Shown piece after piece: positions 61,764 to 64,000 of a stretch of DNA of 64,000 nt (positions are counted from its first letter, which is position 1; each line of letters opens with the position of its first letter). The DNA comes from Candidatus Saccharimonadota bacterium (lineage in GTDB: Bacteria > Patescibacteriota > Saccharimonadia > Saccharimonadales > Saccharimonadaceae). The position numbers and the translations under genes were made by a program. The DNA is taken from contig JAFUAT010000004.1 in the NCBI GenBank assembly GCA_017460625.1, forward strand, positions 1-64,000. Reading direction: 5' to 3'. The notes below the pieces were generated by a model. The model searched no databases, had not been told where the DNA came from, and saw only the letters and a list, made by a program, of their open reading frames with translations.

Positions 61764-63242
61764 ATGAGAAAAACACACAAAAAGATACTCGGCTTTACAG
61801 GTCTTGGTTTGGTGGCTGCTGTTACTACCGTTGCAGCAGTTTTACCAACTCCTATGGCTAAAGCGGTATCAAGCATAACCGACACCATTCAGGTTCGGGT
61901 GATATCTGATGATTCTGATATCACAATAAGCACAACTAGCGCTGGTGAAATCACTAGCCCTGAATATGCTTTCGATGTAGCTTATAGCACACTCGTAAGT
62001 TTAAAAATTACCGTGAGCAACTACGATTCGGAAGGTAATCTAATTAAGAGTACGATCGTCTTTGACCGTGATGATTTGGACTACGAAAGTGGTGTTCTCC
62101 CAACTTTTGAGTTAAATCTAGATAACTTTGGCGGACGTGGTCATTATGTAATCACAGCCGAAGGTGTTGGACATGATGGTACTCCAATTGAAAAAATGTT
62201 GGAGGTGGTTTATAAATCAGAAGAAGGCGGTAGCGATGATGGTGGCGAAGTCAACCCAGAGCCAGGCGACTCTGAAGTAGATGTCGATGCCGATATTCCA
62301 ACCGTTGAAGTTGAGACTATCGCTGTAGAAGTCTATGACAAGGATGGTGATTTAGTAAAGGGGCCAATTATTTACGATAACCCAACTGGCGATGAAGAAA
62401 TTGATCTGAGCGATTTGCCTGATGGTGAATATACCGTCGTAATCATTAGTCGTGACGAAGACAATAACGTCATTAAGAAAGAAGTTATAGACGTTGTGGT
62501 CGACAAGGATGCTGGTGATTCTGAAGCAGAAGTAACCATCGAAGACCACGGCGAAGATGTAGTAAAAGCAGAAATTACCGTTACAGATAAAGATGGTAAT
62601 ATCGTAAAAGATCCAATCGTAATCAATAATCCTACGCCTGGCGATAAGATAAATGTTGATTTAGATGGTCTTGAAGATGGAGACTATAATATCAACGTAG
62701 ATTACTATGACGGAAACGGTAACAAGGTTGGTGGCGAAGTAATTCCTGTCACTAAGACTGATGATGGTAAGATATCCATCAAAACCGACAAAGAAGTGGA
62801 TGTAGTAACACAAATCGAAATTGACATTTATGACGAAGATGGTAATCTAGACAGAGTAATCATTATCGATAGAGAAACAGGAACAGCATATGTCTATGAT
62901 AAAGATGGAAATTTGTTATACACTATCCCTGACGCTTACAAAGATGGCAAAATATTAATCGACCTAGATGGTCTTGCTTCTGGAAACTATACAGCTGTAA
63001 TCACTTACAAAGATGCGAATGGCAAGACGATTGGCAACACTAAGACTGTAAAGATCAAGTATGAAGCAGGTAAAGCAATCATCGTACCAGACACTGGTAG
63101 CTTCTTCCAGGGACTAAACATCTCTAGACAAGATTATCTAATCACCGGTATTATAGTATTCACCGTGATTGGTGTAGTAGCATTTGGAATCGTAAAAAGG
63201 AACCATAACACAAAGAAGTTTAGCGGAAAGAATCGTCGCTAG
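61764..63242 (+). CDS. Repeat-containing surface protein with VPDTG sorting-like signal
   Basis: 492 residues. Signal peptide (about 1-30), an N-terminal region, then three to four Ig-like repeats of about 75 residues each with the pattern DKDGN..K.PI...N....G and DL.DL.DG.Y (for example at about 190-260, 265-340, 345-435). Near the C-terminus IIVPDTGSFFQG is followed by a TM (about 455-475) and a basic tail. VPDTG resembles the LPxTG sortase signal. With the preceding gene it probably forms the outer surface layer. Confidence 0.8.
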   Translation: MRKTHKKILGFTGLGLVAAVTTVAAVLPTPMAKAVSSITDTIQVRVISDDSDITISTTSAGEITSPEYAFDVAYSTLVSLKITVSNYDSEGNLIKSTIVFDRDDLDYESGVLPTFELNLDNFGGRGHYVITAEGVGHDGTPIEKMLEVVYKSEEGGSDDGGEVNPEPGDSEVDVDADIPTVEVETIAVEVYDKDGDLVKGPIIYDNPTGDEEIDLSDLPDGEYTVVIISRDEDNNVIKKEVIDVVVDKDAGDSEAEVTIEDHGEDVVKAEITVTDKDGNIVKDPIVINNPTPGDKINVDLDGLEDGDYNINVDYYDGNGNKVGGEVIPVTKTDDGKISIKTDKEVDVVTQIEIDIYDEDGNLDRVIIIDRETGTAYVYDKDGNLLYTIPDAYKDGKILIDLDGLASGNYTAVITYKDANGKTIGNTKTVKIKYEAGKAIIVPDTGSFFQGLNISRQDYLITGIIVFTVIGVVAFGIVKRNHNTKKFSGKNRR

Positions 63243-63246
63243 AAAA

Positions 63247-63282
63247 AAGGCTACATAGGATAGGTGTGTTACCTATGTAGCC
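63247..63282 (+). terminator. Terminator of the surface protein gene
   Basis: Perfect 11-bp stem ggctacatagg/cctatgtagcc with a short loop. Confidence 0.75.
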
Positions 63283-63307
63283 TACACTCTACATTATTAT
63301 ATATAAA

Positions 63308-63349
63308 AAAATACCGGCACCGTTTAAACTGCGAGGGTGCCGGTATTTT
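63308..63349. terminator. Terminator of rpmE (bidirectional)
   Basis: Perfect 14-bp stem, 63308-63321 with 63336-63349, A/T tracts on both sides; between convergent genes. Confidence 0.85.
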
Positions 63350-63350
63350 G

Positions 63351-63695
63351 TTATTTGACGATTTCTGCGTTAGCTTTTGCTTCTTTCTTTTCTTCCTCTT
63401 TAGCAGCTTTTTTAGCTTTGTTGCCTAGAGTTGAACGAAGTTTAGCAGCGCGCTCTGCGCGAGCTTTGAAGCGGTCCACGCGACCTTCCGTATCGATAAT
63501 CTTCTCTTCGCCAGTAAAGAATGGGTGGGAAGCAGAAGAAATCTGAATTTTAACCAATGGATATTCATTTCCATCGGTCCATTTGATGGTTTCTTCGCTT
63601 TTGGCAGTAGATTTAGTCAAAAATGAGAAACCAGCAGCTTCGTCTGAAAAGACGACAGCACGGTAATCTTTAGGGTGTAATTCTTTTTTACTCAT
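63351..63695 (-). CDS. rpmE: Large ribosomal subunit protein bL31 (type B) with Lys/Ala-rich tail
   Basis: 114 residues. The first 80 match bL31 type B ([43 protein letters not shown]). The zinc-cysteine motif of type A is absent, as usual for type B. The last 30 residues are Lys/Ala/Glu-rich and are an extension. Confidence 0.92.
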   Translation of the reverse strand: MSKKELHPKDYRAVVFSDEAAGFSFLTKSTAKSEETIKWTDGNEYPLVKIQISSASHPFFTGEEKIIDTEGRVDRFKARAERAAKLRSTLGNKAKKAAKEEEKKEAKANAEIVK

Positions 63696-63801
63696 AATTG
63701 CTATTTATTATATCAGAGATTTATAAAAATGTAAAGAGAAAAGGAGAACTTCGTTCTTTGTAAAATTGGGGGTTGCGTACGTGTTTCAATCTATCTTAGT
63801 C

Positions 63802-63830
63802 TTGATTTTTGCGGCTATGTGTGATATAAT
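63802..63830 (+). promoter_or_regulatory. Promoter of rpsB
   Basis: TTGATT at 63802-63807, 17-nt spacer, TGaTATAAT hexamer 63825-63830. Confidence 0.7.
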
Positions 63831-63858
63831 TAGATTATATATTAATTAATGAAACACT

Positions 63859-63902
63859 CTGTAGGGGATTTCCTTAGACTAGAAGTCTATTTGATCCTAC
63901 AG
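63859..63902 (+). promoter_or_regulatory. Leader hairpin of rpsB
   Basis: ctgtagg (63859-63865) pairs with cctacag (63896-63902) and the inner tagact (63875-63880) with agtcta (63884-63889). A two-stem leader before a purine-rich ribosome-binding site; candidate S2 autoregulatory site. Confidence 0.6.
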
Positions 63903-63925
63903 GGAAAGGGAAAGGAAATCATATT

Positions 63926-64000
63926 ATGACAGTAAATGTCGATATGAAAGCTCTGCTTGAAGCTGGTGCTCATTTTGGGCACAAGACAAGCCGGTGGCAT
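63926..64000 (+). CDS. rpsB: Small ribosomal subunit protein uS2, N-terminal part (cut by window)
   Basis: First 25 codons only. MTVNVDMKALLEAGAHFGHKTSRW is diagnostic of uS2 (LLEAGVHFGHxTRRW). A ggaaaggaaat site precedes the ATG, and an uncommon leader lies upstream. Confidence 0.95.
   Translation, partial: MTVNVDMKALLEAGAHFGHKTSRWH

Overview
The window most resembles a Candidatus Saccharibacteria (TM7) or related Patescibacteria/CPR chromosome. The signs are small housekeeping proteins with missing domains (an alanyl-tRNA synthetase without its C-terminal domain, a UvrC without its zinc-finger-like cysteines and HhH tail), a baseplate-J-like membrane protein beside ruvX, many short single-TM surface proteins, dense gene packing and no biosynthetic operons. 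TGA is read as a stop (trmD ends in TGA), so this is not an SR1/Gracilibacteria code. Assignment is by inference, not by a database match.

Layout. 1-3900: end of cysS, then a queuosine operon (queH-queA-tgt) on the minus strand. 3941-10659: membrane and envelope genes (AI-2E-type permease, flippase-like protein, VanY-type carboxypeptidase, heterodimeric ABC exporter). 10677-13828: DNA/nucleotide genes (tmk, tdk, ung, dCMP deaminase). 13936-15747: a secreted cutinase-VWA fusion. 15960-23910: typA, tatD, cysteine desulfurase-mnmA, alaS. 23928-27826: FtsA/PilM-like ATPase, then histidine kinase-response regulator-rluB. 27943-32357: baseplate-J-like protein, a RuvX-MltG fusion and a LysM-CHAP hydrolase, followed by a probable structured RNA. 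32565-37772: obgE, trmD, recG, rsmD and a small surface protein. 37839-43740: tRNA-Leu(UAG) carrying a probable integrated element of about 5.7 kb (serine recombinase, two HTH proteins, a CdiA-CT-like nuclease, unknowns). 43746-52948: FAD oxidase, tig, rpsL-rpsG, gap-rpiB-rpe-pfkB, LOG protein, enolase. 53034-64000: surface protein, uvrC, secG, solute-binding protein, znuABC, tRNA-Leu(GAG), two surface proteins, rpmE and the start of rpsB.

Two patterns cut across the annotation. First, at least six in-frame palindromic insertions of roughly 75-170 bp lie inside conserved genes (tgt, mnmA twice, alaS, rluB, trmD), with an intergenic relative after rpsG. They share short words and internal UUCG hairpins and are translated as extra loops in essential enzymes. 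They resemble Rickettsia palindromic elements in behaviour, and I regard them as the most likely undescribed system here. Second, about 17 genes have an extended -10 box (TGnTATAAT in most) only 6-9 nt before the start codon, so they are probably transcribed leaderless. Genes inside the integrated element use the same architecture.

Functionally the window combines tRNA modification and translation (tgt/queA/queH, mnmA, trmD, rsmD, typA, alaS), lower glycolysis and pentose-phosphate steps, zinc uptake, peptidoglycan remodelling (VanY, MltG, LysM-CHAP) and a cell surface rich in single-TM or sorting-signal-like proteins. This fits an epibiont that depends on its host for metabolites.
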